From the NCBI GenBank assembly GCA_026415435.1, contig JAOAHC010000040.1, forward strand, positions 263,456-327,455: a DNA stretch of 64,000 nt, written 5' to 3'. The DNA is from Clostridia bacterium. GTDB taxonomy: Bacteria > Bacillota > Clostridia > TANB77 > CAG-465. Position numbers and translations under genes: made by a program. Numbering within the stretch: position 1 is the first letter of the stretch; each line of letters opens with the position of its first letter. Positions 9,595 to 18,595 of this stretch are shown here, piece by piece. The notes beneath the pieces are model-generated. The model saw only the letters and a list, made by a program, of their open reading frames with translations, had not been told where the DNA came from and made no database searches.

Positions 9595-10182
9595 ATGAAT
9601 GAGCTAGTTTTGTATAGGTATATAAAAAAAAGAAAAATAAATATTATTGATTCTATTTACATATTTATATTAGCTTCATTTTTAGGTTGGCTTATAGAAA
9701 TTGGATATGTCTACTCATTTACAGGAAAATTCGTAGATAGAGGCATGACTTATAGTCCTCTTTGCACAATATATGGAATAGGAGCCCTTCTTTTATATAT
9801 TATAGTTGGAATACCAAAGAGAAATAAATATGAAATTATTTATGTATTTATCTCCTCTTCTCTAGTTTTAGGCTGTTTTGAACTTTTATCAGGTCTATTT
9901 CTAAGATATATTTTTAATATGGAAATGTGGAATTATAACGGACAATTTTTAGAAGTACTTAACTATACTACTTTACCAATAGCTATGGGCTGGGGAGTAT
10001 TTGCTTGTATATATCTTTTTTTAATACAACCTATATTACTTAAAATCATACATATACTTCCTCAAAATTTTTCAAAAAAATTGGCACTTTTACTAATTGC
10101 TATATATTTTGTTGACTATTGTACTTCAATGTATTCAATAGGAAACAATCCAGATATACTTTATAAATTGGTACATCCATAA
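9595..10182 (+). CDS. Multi-pass membrane protein, CmpB-type putative ABC permease family
   Basis: The 195 residues have about five hydrophobic helices and the conserved N-terminal stretch FLGWLIEIGYVYSFTGKFVDRG and the pattern MEMWNYNGQFL. These match the family often labelled 'putative ABC transporter permease' (PF06541). No ATPase partner is encoded nearby, so transport is unproven. GGAAG eight bases before 9595 decides the start. It is probably cotranscribed with the pseudouridine synthase. Confidence 0.7.
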   Translation: MNELVLYRYIKKRKINIIDSIYIFILASFLGWLIEIGYVYSFTGKFVDRGMTYSPLCTIYGIGALLLYIIVGIPKRNKYEIIYVFISSSLVLGCFELLSGLFLRYIFNMEMWNYNGQFLEVLNYTTLPIAMGWGVFACIYLFLIQPILLKIIHILPQNFSKKLALLLIAIYFVDYCTSMYSIGNNPDILYKLVHP

Positions 10183-10225
10183 AAAAATATTTTTTTAAAA
10201 ACAACGTATAATATTTTTAAAAAAC

Positions 10226-10260
10226 CATATACTATTATCAATATAGTATATGATTTTTTA
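10226..10260 (+). terminator. Rho-independent terminator after the CmpB-like gene
   Basis: CATATACTAT, seven-base loop and ATAGTATATG form a perfect 10-bp stem followed by TTTTTT. Confidence 0.8.
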
Positions 10261-10344
10261 TTATTTTATTTTTTATTTTAATACATAGTGTCGTATATTA
10301 TATTAGGAAATTTTTATTTCTTTATGACTTACTTTAGGTGAGTG

Positions 10345-10376
10345 ATAGTAGCCTTTTTTCTGGCTACTATTTTTTT
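10345..10376 (+). terminator. Second terminator, abutting the dapF stop
   Basis: ATAGTAGCC, an eight-base loop, GGCTACTAT and a run of six T form a strong plus-strand terminator. No recognised plus-strand gene lies between it and the terminator at 10226-10260. The 85 bases in between could be an unannotated short transcript or simply a back-up terminator protecting dapF. Confidence 0.7.
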
Positions 10377-11223
10377 ATATCTCTATTTTACCTGTAAAAC
10401 AAACTCTTGCAGGTCCACTCATAATTACTTTTTCACTAGATAAATAAGTTATTTCTAATGTTCCTCCCTTCAATATTACTTTTATTTTCTGATCTTTTTT
10501 AAACACATCATTTAAAACAGCAGCTACTACACATGCACAGGCTCCTGTTCCACATGCAAGGGTTTCTCCACTTCCCCTTTCCCATACTCTCATTTTAATA
10601 CTCTTTTCATCTAAAAATTGAACAAATTCAGTATTAGTTCGCCTTGGAAATATACTATTTTTTTCAAATCTTGGTCCCAAACTTTCTATATCTATGTTAT
10701 CAACATTATCAACAAAGATAACAGCATGTGGATTTCCCATTGATACACATGTAACTCTATATTCCACCCCATCTAAATATATTGATTTATTTATAAAAGT
10801 AGGCTCATTTGAAATTACAGGTATTAACTCTGATTTGATTTCTGGATTTCCCATATCCACTAAAACATTAATTACTTCTTTATTTAAAACTTCAAGACTT
10901 ATATTTTTAGCACCACTTAAAGTTTCAATACTAAAATTTTCTTTATCTATATATTTATTTTCATATACATATTTTGCTACACATCTAATTGCATTTCCAC
11001 ACATACTTGCTTCACTAGCATCTGAATTAAACATACGCATTTTAAAGTCAGAAATATCTGATTTTAAAACAAATACTACTCCATCTGAACCTATTCCAAA
11101 ATGTCTATCACATAATTTTTCAATATTTTGAATAATAATATCTTCATTTGTATTATCAGCTATAAGGTTAAAATAAATATAGTCGTTCCCTGCTCCTTCC
11201 ATCTTTATAAAGTCAAGTAACAT
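10375..11223 (-). CDS. dapF: Diaminopimelate epimerase
   Basis: Interconverts LL- and meso-diaminopimelate, the last step before lysine and meso-DAP for the cell wall. The 282 residues carry the two catalytic cysteines of the cofactor-free racemase: ASMCGNAIRC near residue 74 and ACGTGACACV near residue 219. The N-terminal signature KMEGAGNDYIYFN is intact. GGAGG precedes the start. It is divergent from asd, an earlier enzyme of the same pathway. Confidence 0.97.
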   Translation of the reverse strand: MLLDFIKMEGAGNDYIYFNLIADNTNEDIIIQNIEKLCDRHFGIGSDGVVFVLKSDISDFKMRMFNSDASEASMCGNAIRCVAKYVYENKYIDKENFSIETLSGAKNISLEVLNKEVINVLVDMGNPEIKSELIPVISNEPTFINKSIYLDGVEYRVTCVSMGNPHAVIFVDNVDNIDIESLGPRFEKNSIFPRRTNTEFVQFLDEKSIKMRVWERGSGETLACGTGACACVVAAVLNDVFKKDQKIKVILKGGTLEITYLSSEKVIMSGPARVCFTGKIEI

Positions 11224-11318
11224 TATACACCTCCTATGAATTTACTCAATAAATTATATTCACAAAATGGTAATTTAATATTTTGTACAAATAATAATTT
11301 TATTTATTCTATTTTTTA

Positions 11319-11347
11319 TTGAAAAACATATTATGAATATATATAAG
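11319..11347 (+). promoter_or_regulatory. Promoter of asd
   Basis: TTGAAA (11319-11324), 17-base spacer, TATAAG (11342-11347). The predicted start near 11354 leaves a leader of only about 26 bases, so there is no room for a lysine riboswitch. Confidence 0.65.
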
Positions 11348-11379
11348 AATATATATTAATTTATTTTGAGGTGGTATTT

Positions 11380-12378
11380 ATGATTTCCTGTGCAATTGTT
11401 GGAGCTACTGGACTTGTTGGCAAAACTTTCTTAAAAGTTCTAGAAGAAAAAAATTTAAATATTGATGAATATGTGTTATTTGCTTCCGAAAGATCAAAAG
11501 GCAAAGAAATAACTTTTATGGAAAAAAATTATATAGTTCAGGAGCTTAATGAAGAATCCTTTACTAACCAGCATTTTGACTATGCTCTATTTTCCGCTGG
11601 TGCAAAAACAAGTGAAAAATTCGCTCCTATTGCTGCTAATGCTGGCACGATAGTTATTGATAATAGTAGTTGTTTTAGAATGAAAGATAACGTTCCTCTT
11701 GTTGTACCAGAAGTAAACTTAGATGATGCTTGGCAAAATGAAGGAATTATTGCAAATCCAAATTGTTCTACCATTCAAGCAGTAGTTGCTCTAAAACCTC
11801 TTCATGATAAATACCTCTTAAAACGAGTTATATATTCTACATATCAAGCGGTATCTGGAGCAGGACAAAAAGGCGTAAAAGATTTAGTGGAAACCGGTAA
11901 CGGTGGCGATCCAATTTATTTTCCATATGTAATATCTAATAATTGTCTTCCTCATATTGATATATTTTTAGAAAATGATTACACAAAAGAAGAAATGAAA
12001 ATGATTGAAGAAACCAGAAAAATAATGCATTTACCTAATCTAGCAATTACAGCTACCACAGTAAGAGTACCTGTACTCAATTGCCATAGTGAAAGTGTTA
12101 ATGTTGAATTTGAAAATGAGTATGATATTTTAGATTTAAAACAGAATTTATCAAATAGTGAATCTGTAGTGGTATTAGATGATCCTTCAAGAAAAATATA
12201 TCCGATTAATACGTTTGTCGATGGAAAAGATGAGGTTTTTGTTGGTAGAATTAGAAGAGACTATAGCGTTAAAAGTGGAGTTAATTTATGGATTGTAGCA
12301 GACAACATCAGAAAAGGAGCCGCCACTAATGCAGTACAAATTTTAGAAAAATTACTTGAGAAAAGACTTCAGGAATAA
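11380..12378 (+). CDS. asd: Aspartate-semialdehyde dehydrogenase
   Basis: Reduces aspartyl phosphate to the semialdehyde, the branch point to lysine/DAP, threonine and methionine. The 332 residues contain the NADP loop VGATGLVG at the N-terminus, the catalytic Cys in NPNCSTIQ near residue 127, and VSGAGQKGV. The start at 11380 follows GAGGTGG by six bases. It is divergently transcribed from dapF. Confidence 0.96.
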   Translation: MISCAIVGATGLVGKTFLKVLEEKNLNIDEYVLFASERSKGKEITFMEKNYIVQELNEESFTNQHFDYALFSAGAKTSEKFAPIAANAGTIVIDNSSCFRMKDNVPLVVPEVNLDDAWQNEGIIANPNCSTIQAVVALKPLHDKYLLKRVIYSTYQAVSGAGQKGVKDLVETGNGGDPIYFPYVISNNCLPHIDIFLENDYTKEEMKMIEETRKIMHLPNLAITATTVRVPVLNCHSESVNVEFENEYDILDLKQNLSNSESVVVLDDPSRKIYPINTFVDGKDEVFVGRIRRDYSVKSGVNLWIVADNIRKGAATNAVQILEKLLEKRLQE

Positions 12379-12393
12379 CCTGAAGTCTTTTTG
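12362..12393. terminator. Bidirectional terminator between asd and the 12.4-kb gene
   Basis: AAAGACTTCAGG, loop AATAA and CCTGAAGTCTTT form a perfect 12-bp stem followed by T residues on both strands. It includes the asd stop codon and lies just after the stop of the facing gene. Confidence 0.85.
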
Positions 12394-13848
12394 TTATATA
12401 ATCTTTGTACCTGTAAGAGAATAAAAAGTATTTAGCAAACTAACCAAATTAGGATATTTTTTATATATGTTATCAATTATTTTATCTGTATCATATTCAT
12501 CTAATTCACTAGCATTTACTATATATGAAAAACTTGGAGTTTCAGTAGATTTTCCTAACAAACCTAACTCACTACTTATGTTTAAAGTAAAAGATCCAAT
12601 ATATTTATTTGATATGCCAAATTCCAAATTATCTTTATATCTTTTATCTTTTTCTAAAACTTCGTAATTATGTTTATATGTACCTTCTATTTTACCACTA
12701 TCATAAACTAAAGCACTGTCTTGTGGTAGATAATATGTATACTTTATGTCAGTATTTTTATCTGATATAATACCATTTATATTTAATTTTGATCCTGAAA
12801 TACCAAAAACAACATCAATATTGTAATTATCCTTTTTTGTATTTTTCATTTTTATTTCTATAATTTTATTATTACTTTGTTCATAAGAAATATTTGAATC
12901 ATATTCATCTGATTTGACTTTAGAATATTCTATTTTATCAGTCTCTGAAAAATATAGTTCATACTTTAATATTTTATTAAATGCACCGCTAGTATAGACA
13001 GAGATTTTCTCATCAATTTTTGTGTTTTTTCTTACATTATCTATCATTTCAATTAAATAAGTATTTATTTCATCTTTTGTAGCATAGTCTGGATTGTTAA
13101 TCATATTTATAAGTATGTTTACACACTTACTATCTTTCATTATATCTCTTAAAATATATTCTAATAATCCATCATTAACCATTTGTCCTATTAGTAAAGA
13201 TGTTTTAGTTGTATTTATTTGTTTATTATAGTCATTCAACACTTCATTTTCAGATATAACATATTTTTTCTTATAGAATCTAGCAAATGACTTAGAAATA
13301 ACTTTTTGTATATAACTATAATCTTGCTTTAAAAATATATTAGTACTGGTATAATCAGAATTACCCTCTATATTATCTATAACAATATATTTTTCAAATA
13401 TATCTTTTAAATACAAATAATTTTTACCATAATTCGAATACACAGATACATCCATAGCTTTCTCATTATTATAATTATACACTAGATTAGAATGTGCATA
13501 ATCATTTTTTTGATCTATAACCATGTTTATATTTAGTTTTGAATTATTCAAAATATCTTTAATATTGTTTAATTCCTCTACCTCAGTATTTACAGGATTA
13601 AACTGCATTGATATTTGAGAGTTAATTTCAAAAGCATTTTTATTTGCAGAAGAAATAATTTTTCTTATTTCAGTGTTAGACTCAATGTTGTTTATTTCCC
13701 TAATTAATGACCCCATTGCAATATTAAACTTCATTTGAGGTGTATTTATATTATATATAACTAGTGCAGTCAAAAGTATTACAAATATTACCACTATCAA
13801 CATAATAGATATTAATGATAAGCCCTTTTTCAATATTATTCTTTTCAT
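12394..13848 (-). CDS. Uncharacterised membrane-anchored extracellular protein
   Basis: 484 residues I do not recognise. An N-terminal membrane helix (LSLISIMLIVVIFVILLTALVIY) is followed by a long hydrophilic domain rich in Asn, Lys, Asp and Tyr with alternating short beta-like strands. There is no lipobox and no catalytic motif, so an extracellular or periplasm-side binding or structural role is plausible but unproven. It is a single gene, separated from tcdA by 187 bases and from asd by a shared terminator. Confidence 0.6.
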   Translation of the reverse strand: MKRIILKKGLSLISIMLIVVIFVILLTALVIYNINTPQMKFNIAMGSLIREINNIESNTEIRKIISSANKNAFEINSQISMQFNPVNTEVEELNNIKDILNNSKLNINMVIDQKNDYAHSNLVYNYNNEKAMDVSVYSNYGKNYLYLKDIFEKYIVIDNIEGNSDYTSTNIFLKQDYSYIQKVISKSFARFYKKKYVISENEVLNDYNKQINTTKTSLLIGQMVNDGLLEYILRDIMKDSKCVNILINMINNPDYATKDEINTYLIEMIDNVRKNTKIDEKISVYTSGAFNKILKYELYFSETDKIEYSKVKSDEYDSNISYEQSNNKIIEIKMKNTKKDNYNIDVVFGISGSKLNINGIISDKNTDIKYTYYLPQDSALVYDSGKIEGTYKHNYEVLEKDKRYKDNLEFGISNKYIGSFTLNISSELGLLGKSTETPSFSYIVNASELDEYDTDKIIDNIYKKYPNLVSLLNTFYSLTGTKII

Positions 13849-13972
13849 AATAAATCCTCTCTTTTTTATTAAATAAATACCATATTTTGTGTATTGATTA
13901 TATCAATATTAATAACAATATTCAACATATATTACCAATTTTTTCAAATTTTATCTATGTTGCATTTCTATA

Positions 13973-14001
13973 TTGTTTTTTTGAAATTTTTATTGTATAA
14001 T
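13973..14001 (+). promoter_or_regulatory. Promoter of tcdA
   Basis: TTGTTT (13973-13978), 17 bases, TATAAT (13996-14001). The start would fall near 14008, giving a 28-base leader with AGGTGG before the ATG at 14036. Confidence 0.7.
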
Positions 14002-14035
14002 ATATATGTTTTTTAAAACAGTATAGGTGGTATAT

Positions 14036-14788
14036 ATGTTACATAAATTTTCAAGAACAGAATTATTAATAGGAAAAGATGCTTTACTTAATTTAAGTAA
14101 AGTTAAAGTTGCAATATTTGGTATAGGCGGAGTTGGATCATATACGGCAGAAGGTCTTGCTAGATCCGGTGTAGGGAAATTCGTGTTAATAGATGATGAT
14201 AAAATCTGTTTAACAAATATAAATAGACAAATTCATGCTACAACCAAAACAGTTGGAATAAAAAAAGTTGATGCAATGAAAGAAAGAATATTAGATATAA
14301 ATCCACAAGCAGAGGTAATTACGTTAGACAGCTTTTTAAGCAAAGAAAATGTTAATGATCTAATATTTGATGATTATGACTATATAGTAGATGCTATTGA
14401 CACTGTATCTTCAAAGTTAGTACTAATTGAAGAAGCTAAAAAAAGAAGCATACCTATTATTTCTAGTATGGGAGCAGGAAACAAACTTGATGCAACAATG
14501 TTTGAAGTTGCTGATATACGTTCAACTTCAATGTGCCCACTTGCAAGAGTAATGAGAAGAGAATTAAAAAAACGTAGTATTAATAGCTTAAAAATAGTAT
14601 ATTCTAAAGAAGAACCTTTAACACCAATTGAAGATGATAGTTCAAACTGCAAAAATTGTTGTGTATGTCCAAAAGGAACTGTTAGAAAATGTACTACAAG
14701 AAGACAGATACCTGGTAGTATTTCTTTTGTACCTTCTGTTGTTGGTATGATAATTGCAGGAGAAGTAATTAAAGATTTAATAAAATAA
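14036..14788 (+). CDS. tcdA: tRNA threonylcarbamoyladenosine dehydratase (TcdA/CsdL family)
   Basis: E1-like enzyme that uses ATP to cyclise t6A to ct6A at position 37 of ANN-decoding tRNAs. The nucleotide loop IFGIGGVGSYTAEGLARSG is near residue 28, and NINRQIHA follows. The C-terminal third has the Cys-rich motif NCKNCCVCPKG and the FVPSVVGMIIAGEVI end that separate this family from MoeB and ThiF. Its 250 residues are normal length. A long hairpin follows the stop. Confidence 0.9.
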   Translation: MLHKFSRTELLIGKDALLNLSKVKVAIFGIGGVGSYTAEGLARSGVGKFVLIDDDKICLTNINRQIHATTKTVGIKKVDAMKERILDINPQAEVITLDSFLSKENVNDLIFDDYDYIVDAIDTVSSKLVLIEEAKKRSIPIISSMGAGNKLDATMFEVADIRSTSMCPLARVMRRELKKRSINSLKIVYSKEEPLTPIEDDSSNCKNCCVCPKGTVRKCTTRRQIPGSISFVPSVVGMIIAGEVIKDLIK

Positions 14789-14806
14789 AAATACCATCAA
14801 CTAATT

Positions 14807-14865
14807 AAAATATATCCTTTGAACGGGACATGAAAGATGTGTTCCAAGTTCATAGGATATATTTT
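14807..14865 (+). terminator. Long imperfect hairpin after tcdA
   Basis: A 12-bp perfect base (AAAATATATCCT with AGGATATATTTT) encloses further pairing, GAAC with GTTC and GGA with TCC, around a short loop. It lies 18 bases past the tcdA stop and ends in TTTT. It probably terminates tcdA, though at 59 bases it is longer than the other terminators here. Confidence 0.6.
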
Positions 14866-14963
14866 GCTTATTACCTTTTTTCAGATAAACATGATATAAT
14901 TAAATAAATTATGCAACAAATTTTCAAAAAACATGATCTATATATATGAGAGGAGATTTACTT

Positions 14964-15486
14964 ATGGATGAAATAATAAAACGAGCTAAAGGACGGAAAT
15001 ATAGATGCTTTTACCGAAATAATAAAAATTACCGAACGAAAATTGTATATAATAGCTAAGTCTAGACTCTTTTTAGAAGATGATGTAAAAGATGCTGTTC
15101 AAGAAACATACTTACATGTGTATAAAAACTTATGGCAATTAAGAGAAATTGAAAAGTTCAACAGTTGGATAACAAGAATATTGATTAATAATTGTAATAA
15201 AATGTTAAGAAAAAAAGGAAACTACGTTTCCTCTTATGAGGAAATAGAAGTTGAAAATTTTATCAATGATGAAGATGTATTTATAGAAGTAGACTCAAAT
15301 ATAGATTTATTTAAATTACTAGAATGCCTAAATTATGATGATAGAATTTTAATAGCCATGTATTATTGTAATGAGTTTACTAGTAAAGAAATTAGTGAAA
15401 TATTGCATATTAATGATAATACAGTAAGAAGTAGAATTAATAGAGCAAAAAACATAATAAAAAGTAAATTATCTAAGGAGGTTTAA
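14964..15486 (+). CDS. ECF-type RNA polymerase sigma factor, split by a +1 frameshift
   Basis: Sigma-70 family factor of the extracytoplasmic-function type. AGGAG precedes ATG 14964, which reads MDEIIKRAKG and then CGG. That frame stops after 22 further codons, whereas the +1 frame continues GNIDAFTEIIKITERKLYIIAKSRL, the standard sigma region 2. It goes on through DVKDAVQETYLHVYKNL and region 4 (FTSKEISEILHINDNTVRSRINRA). Skipping one base restores a 173-residue protein of normal length. A TTG at 15043 could start a shortened product lacking part of region 2. It is followed two bases later by the anti-sigma-like gene. The break is either programmed or an error or mutation. Confidence 0.85.
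14991..14997 (+). other. +1 shift site, GGA CGG A, in the sigma factor
   Basis: In the zero frame the codons are AAA GGA CGG AAA. Dropping the C of CGG gives GGA GGA AAT ATA GAT (GGNID), which joins the two conserved halves perfectly. Confidence 0.75.
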
Positions 15487-15487
15487 C

Positions 15488-16294
15488 ATGAAAGTTAAAA
15501 TTGATAATTTTTTTAAAGAAGAATTTAATAAAATTAAATTACCTTATGATTTTTCAAATGAAATGACAGATATTTTTAAAAATAAAAAACATTCAAATAC
15601 ATTAAAATATAGATATTTTCAGATTGCTGCATGTATTTTCATATTATTAATTGGATTAAGTACATTTTATGTTATAACTAAACAGAAAAGAAGTATAGAT
15701 AATACATTAATCAATTCCAATATAGAAAAGAGTGTAAATAGTTCATACGAAAAATACAATAACAAACAACCTTATAGAGTTATTTCATTCAGCTCCAGTA
15801 GGGCTTATGATATTACTAATATTGAAAATCTTTATAAAAATGTTGATATAGTAGTTACAGGTAAAGTTATTGAAAAAAATGAAGCAAAAATAAGCAAAAC
15901 TATCCCTATCATCCATACACCGGGAAAATTAACTATATCTAATGTTATAAAAGGAAGCATAAAAAATAAAGATATTACGTTTATAGTTCCAGGCGGTAAA
16001 GTATCTTTAGAATATTATGAAAATTCTATTAAAGATATTTATTCAGATAACATTTTAAAAGAAGATTTTTCTAATTTAGATAATAACTTTAAGAAACAAA
16101 ATTATATATTATATAAAGATGAATATTCTAATAACTTTTTTAGCGAACAAGATTATGTAATGTTTTTAAATAAGATAGAAATCACAGATGAGTATGCTGT
16201 TATAAGTTATGCAGGCATGATACCAATCAACGATGCATCCAAGATAAGCTCTATTGATCAAGTATATAACTTAGAAAAGGTAAAAAAAGATTAA
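15488..16294 (+). CDS. Probable anti-sigma factor, single-pass membrane protein
   Basis: 268 residues: a ~45-residue cytoplasmic segment, one membrane helix (FQIAACIFILLIGLSTFYVIT) and a ~195-residue extracellular domain. The gene starts two bases after the ECF sigma factor stop with AAGGAGG in front, so the two are translationally linked. This topology beside an ECF gene is typical of anti-sigma factors that hold the sigma at the membrane. The extracellular domain contains a stretch like IVVTGKVIEKNEA that I cannot assign to a named family, and the signal it senses is unknown. Confidence 0.7.
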   Translation: MKVKIDNFFKEEFNKIKLPYDFSNEMTDIFKNKKHSNTLKYRYFQIAACIFILLIGLSTFYVITKQKRSIDNTLINSNIEKSVNSSYEKYNNKQPYRVISFSSSRAYDITNIENLYKNVDIVVTGKVIEKNEAKISKTIPIIHTPGKLTISNVIKGSIKNKDITFIVPGGKVSLEYYENSIKDIYSDNILKEDFSNLDNNFKKQNYILYKDEYSNNFFSEQDYVMFLNKIEITDEYAVISYAGMIPINDASKISSIDQVYNLEKVKKD

Positions 16295-16340
16295 AATTTC
16301 ATTAGTAATGTTTTGTACTAATCTATTATGACCTAAAGCA

Positions 16341-16370
16341 AATAGAGGCATTAAGCCTCTATTATTTTTT
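16341..16370. terminator. Bidirectional terminator after the anti-sigma gene
   Basis: AATAGAGGC, loop ATTAA, GCCTCTATT, then T residues. It serves the sigma operon and overlaps the stop of the facing membrane operon. Confidence 0.8.
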
Positions 16371-16709
16371 AAATATTTTTTGTGAAAGATCATATACAAT
16401 TGGTATCTCATAAAACTCATCATGTTTATATGCTCTTATAAGTGCAATTATAGAATAAGCAAATAAAGTTAAATTTATAAGAAATCCTATAAAACCTATA
16501 AAAGGTATTGCACCAGATAAAACTGATGTAATTATATTTGTAGCTGCCATCAAAATAAAAATTGTAGCAGACTGTTTATAGTGGACTACTTCTTCACTTT
16601 GTGCACTTTTATCGAAATATAAAAATATTAATCCAAATATAGAAATAATATACGAGATTACTATTTTTACTTTTGGTGTAACTGTTGAAAATTCATTATT
16701 TGTTTTCAC
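16362..16709 (-). CDS. Small DUF4870-like membrane protein
   Basis: 115 residues with three hydrophobic helices and the motif HYKQSATIFILMAATNI in the first half, resembling the DUF4870/Tic20-like family. Function is unknown. It overlaps the DUF2752 gene by 14 bases and is the last gene of a three-gene membrane operon. Confidence 0.65.
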   Translation of the reverse strand: MKTNNEFSTVTPKVKIVISYIISIFGLIFLYFDKSAQSEEVVHYKQSATIFILMAATNIITSVLSGAIPFIGFIGFLINLTLFAYSIIALIRAYKHDEFYEIPIVYDLSQKIFKK

Positions 16710-17013
16710 GTTTAAAAACTCCTTTTTTTACTATAGAATATATGTGTCTAAAATAAATTGTAAAAGTTAATGGAAATACAATTATTATAAGTGAATTATA
16801 CGCTATTCCCTTTATATAATTGAATGTCAGAAACGAATAAAACGCCCTTGTCATTCCACAACCCCAACACTTTATATGAAATATATTTGAAAAAATACAA
16901 AGTGGTGTATTTGTTTTAATAATAAAGCCTAATAATGGTATTAAGATAATATAGGTAGAAACGACAATAATAGTCGTTACTACACTATATTTTTTAAGAT
17001 TATCTTGATTCAA
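16696..17013 (-). CDS. DUF2752 membrane protein
   Basis: 105 residues. It has the DUF2752 signature PLCIFSNIFHIKCWGCGMTR followed by AFYSFLTFN, between hydrophobic helices. Its biochemical role is not known. It overlaps both neighbours (14 bases each side), so the three genes are one translational unit. Proteins of this family often occur beside TM2 and DUF4870 proteins, as here. Confidence 0.85.
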   Translation of the reverse strand: MNQDNLKKYSVVTTIIVVSTYIILIPLLGFIIKTNTPLCIFSNIFHIKCWGCGMTRAFYSFLTFNYIKGIAYNSLIIIVFPLTFTIYFRHIYSIVKKGVFKRENK

Positions 17014-17212
17014 TTAAGTTACCATTAGCATCTTTAAATTTTCCAACAATTATCATTATCAAATCAATTATTGTCCAAATTCCGCAACCACCTAAAGTAA
17101 TTAACATTAGTATACCAGTGCCAATTTTACCTACATAAAATCTATGTGCACCTAATGATCCTAAAAATATTACTAATAGTAATGTTACTAACCAATCTTT
17201 TTTATTTTCCAA
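17000..17212 (-). CDS. TM2 domain protein
   Basis: 70 residues, essentially one TM2 domain: KKDWLVTLLLVIFLGSLGAHRFYVGK, a turn, then a second helix TGILMLITLGGCGIWTIIDLIMI. The start is a TTG at 17212, because GGAGG lies eight bases before it. The ATG further upstream, at 17233, overlaps that ribosome site. It is the first gene of the DUF2752/DUF4870 operon. Confidence 0.85.
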   Translation of the reverse strand: MENKKDWLVTLLLVIFLGSLGAHRFYVGKIGTGILMLITLGGCGIWTIIDLIMIIVGKFKDANGNLIESR

Positions 17213-17269
17213 TATACCCACCTCCAAGATCATATATTAAGTTAATATTAACACATATATATGCCATTG

Positions 17270-17665
17270 TCAATTGATATTAAGAAATTCACTGTCCTTC
17301 AAATAACATTTTTTGACATATATATTATACCAGTTGATTTTTCTTTCAAACAATTGAATATGAGTAGAGCCAAGTACACACCCACATTTACTTATAACTA
17401 TTTTATAGCATCCACTTGGGATATTACAGATATAAAATTCTCCGTTTTTATCCGTTAATGTATCCATACATATACTACTATCACATATATTTGTAATACT
17501 AATTACTGCACATGGTACAGGATCTTTATTATTATAATAACTTAGAACACCCACTAATAATTTTGGTTCGTGATTTTCGCCAATGCTATCTATATTGTAT
17601 TCATTATTTGAAATCCATTCTTCATTAGTACTATTTAGTACGCTTAATAAAATGTTATCATCCAT
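17270..17665 (-). CDS. Small protein with a carboxypeptidase-regulatory-like beta domain
   Basis: 131 residues. From about residue 35 the pattern GVLSYYNNKDPVPCAVISI, DKNGEFYICNIPSGCYKIVIS and KCGCVLGS resembles the transthyretin-like CarboxypepD_reg fold. Eight or so cysteines are spread through it. There is no signal peptide, so it may be cytoplasmic or a spore component; I cannot assign a function. Terminators flank it and it appears monocistronic. Confidence 0.6.
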   Translation of the reverse strand: MDDNILLSVLNSTNEEWISNNEYNIDSIGENHEPKLLVGVLSYYNNKDPVPCAVISITNICDSSICMDTLTDKNGEFYICNIPSGCYKIVISKCGCVLGSTHIQLFERKINWYNIYVKKCYLKDSEFLNIN

Positions 17666-17726
17666 TACTTATCTCACCTTCTCATACTTTATTATATTGG
17701 ATAACTAAATCTTTTGTTAGTAAAAA

Positions 17727-17757
17727 ATAAAAACCAATTTAACTTGGTTTTTATTTT
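17727..17757. terminator. Terminator shared by the zinc operon and the 17.3-kb region
   Basis: AAAAACCAA, loop TTTAAC, TTGGTTTTT, with T residues on both strands. It lies directly after the permease stop on the minus strand. Confidence 0.7.
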
Positions 17758-17758
17758 A

Positions 17759-18595
17759 CTATTTTGATCTTTTCATTGCAACTGTTATAAAGTATATTAA
17801 AGCTGCTACAAGTACTATTGTAGGACCACTTGCCATCTTACTATAAAACGAGATAATTAGTCCTGATACTCCACTTATAACTGAAAATAATATTGAATAT
17901 AGACTATATTGTCTTATATTATTAGATATATTTTTACTTGCTGCTGCTGGAAGTATTAAAAGTGAATTCACTATTAAAATCCCCACCCATTTTATAGATA
18001 TCATTACAGTAATTGCAACTATTATTATAAATAAAGTTTCTACTACCTTTACATTTATACCTTTACTTTTTGCTAGTGCATTGTCTATACTTATAAGTAA
18101 AAGTTTATTTGATAGTAACATCCAGAAAGTTATAACTATTATAAATGCTATAAATATTAAAATCAAATCATTTGTACCTATATTTAAAATATCCCCTATT
18201 AGAAAATTAGAATATTTCGAAAAATTTCCACCTTTTGATAGTAAAGCAAGACCTAGTGCGATTGAAGTTGATGAAAATACACTTATTATTGTATCGTTTG
18301 ATGATATATCTTTATTTTTCAAACTATATATTATATACGCAAAAAGTATTCCAAATATTATCATTGATATAACTGGATCTTTAATTCCAATTATCGAACC
18401 TATTGCTATACCAGTAAGTGCCGAATGTCCCAATGCATCCGAAAAAAACGCCATTTTATTATTTACTATCATTGTACCTATAAGGGCAAATAAAGGTGCA
18501 ATTATAACAATAGCAAGTAAAGCGTTTTTCATAAAATCATAGTTACTCCATGAAAATGGGAAAATATATTCTATCACGTTATATATTGCTTGCAA
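17759..18595 (-). CDS. znuB: Zinc/manganese ABC transporter permease (ZnuB type)
   Basis: Inner-membrane channel of a metal importer. 278 residues with about eight helices and the family signatures GTMIVNNKMAFFSDALGHSALTGIAIG near residue 37 and KWVGILIVNSLLILPAAASKN. The start is a TTG at 18595, because GAGGTG is six bases in front; upstream ATGs have no such site. It overlaps the ATPase gene by 17 bases and ends the operon. Confidence 0.92.
   Translation of the reverse strand: MQAIYNVIEYIFPFSWSNYDFMKNALLAIVIIAPLFALIGTMIVNNKMAFFSDALGHSALTGIAIGSIIGIKDPVISMIIFGILFAYIIYSLKNKDISSNDTIISVFSSTSIALGLALLSKGGNFSKYSNFLIGDILNIGTNDLILIFIAFIIVITFWMLLSNKLLLISIDNALAKSKGINVKVVETLFIIIVAITVMISIKWVGILIVNSLLILPAAASKNISNNIRQYSLYSILFSVISGVSGLIISFYSKMASGPTIVLVAALIYFITVAMKRSK

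Noticed and set aside
11224-11379. Lysine riboswitch before asd or dapF
   Set aside because: The intergenic region is about 155 bases, and the asd promoter leaves only a ~26-base leader.
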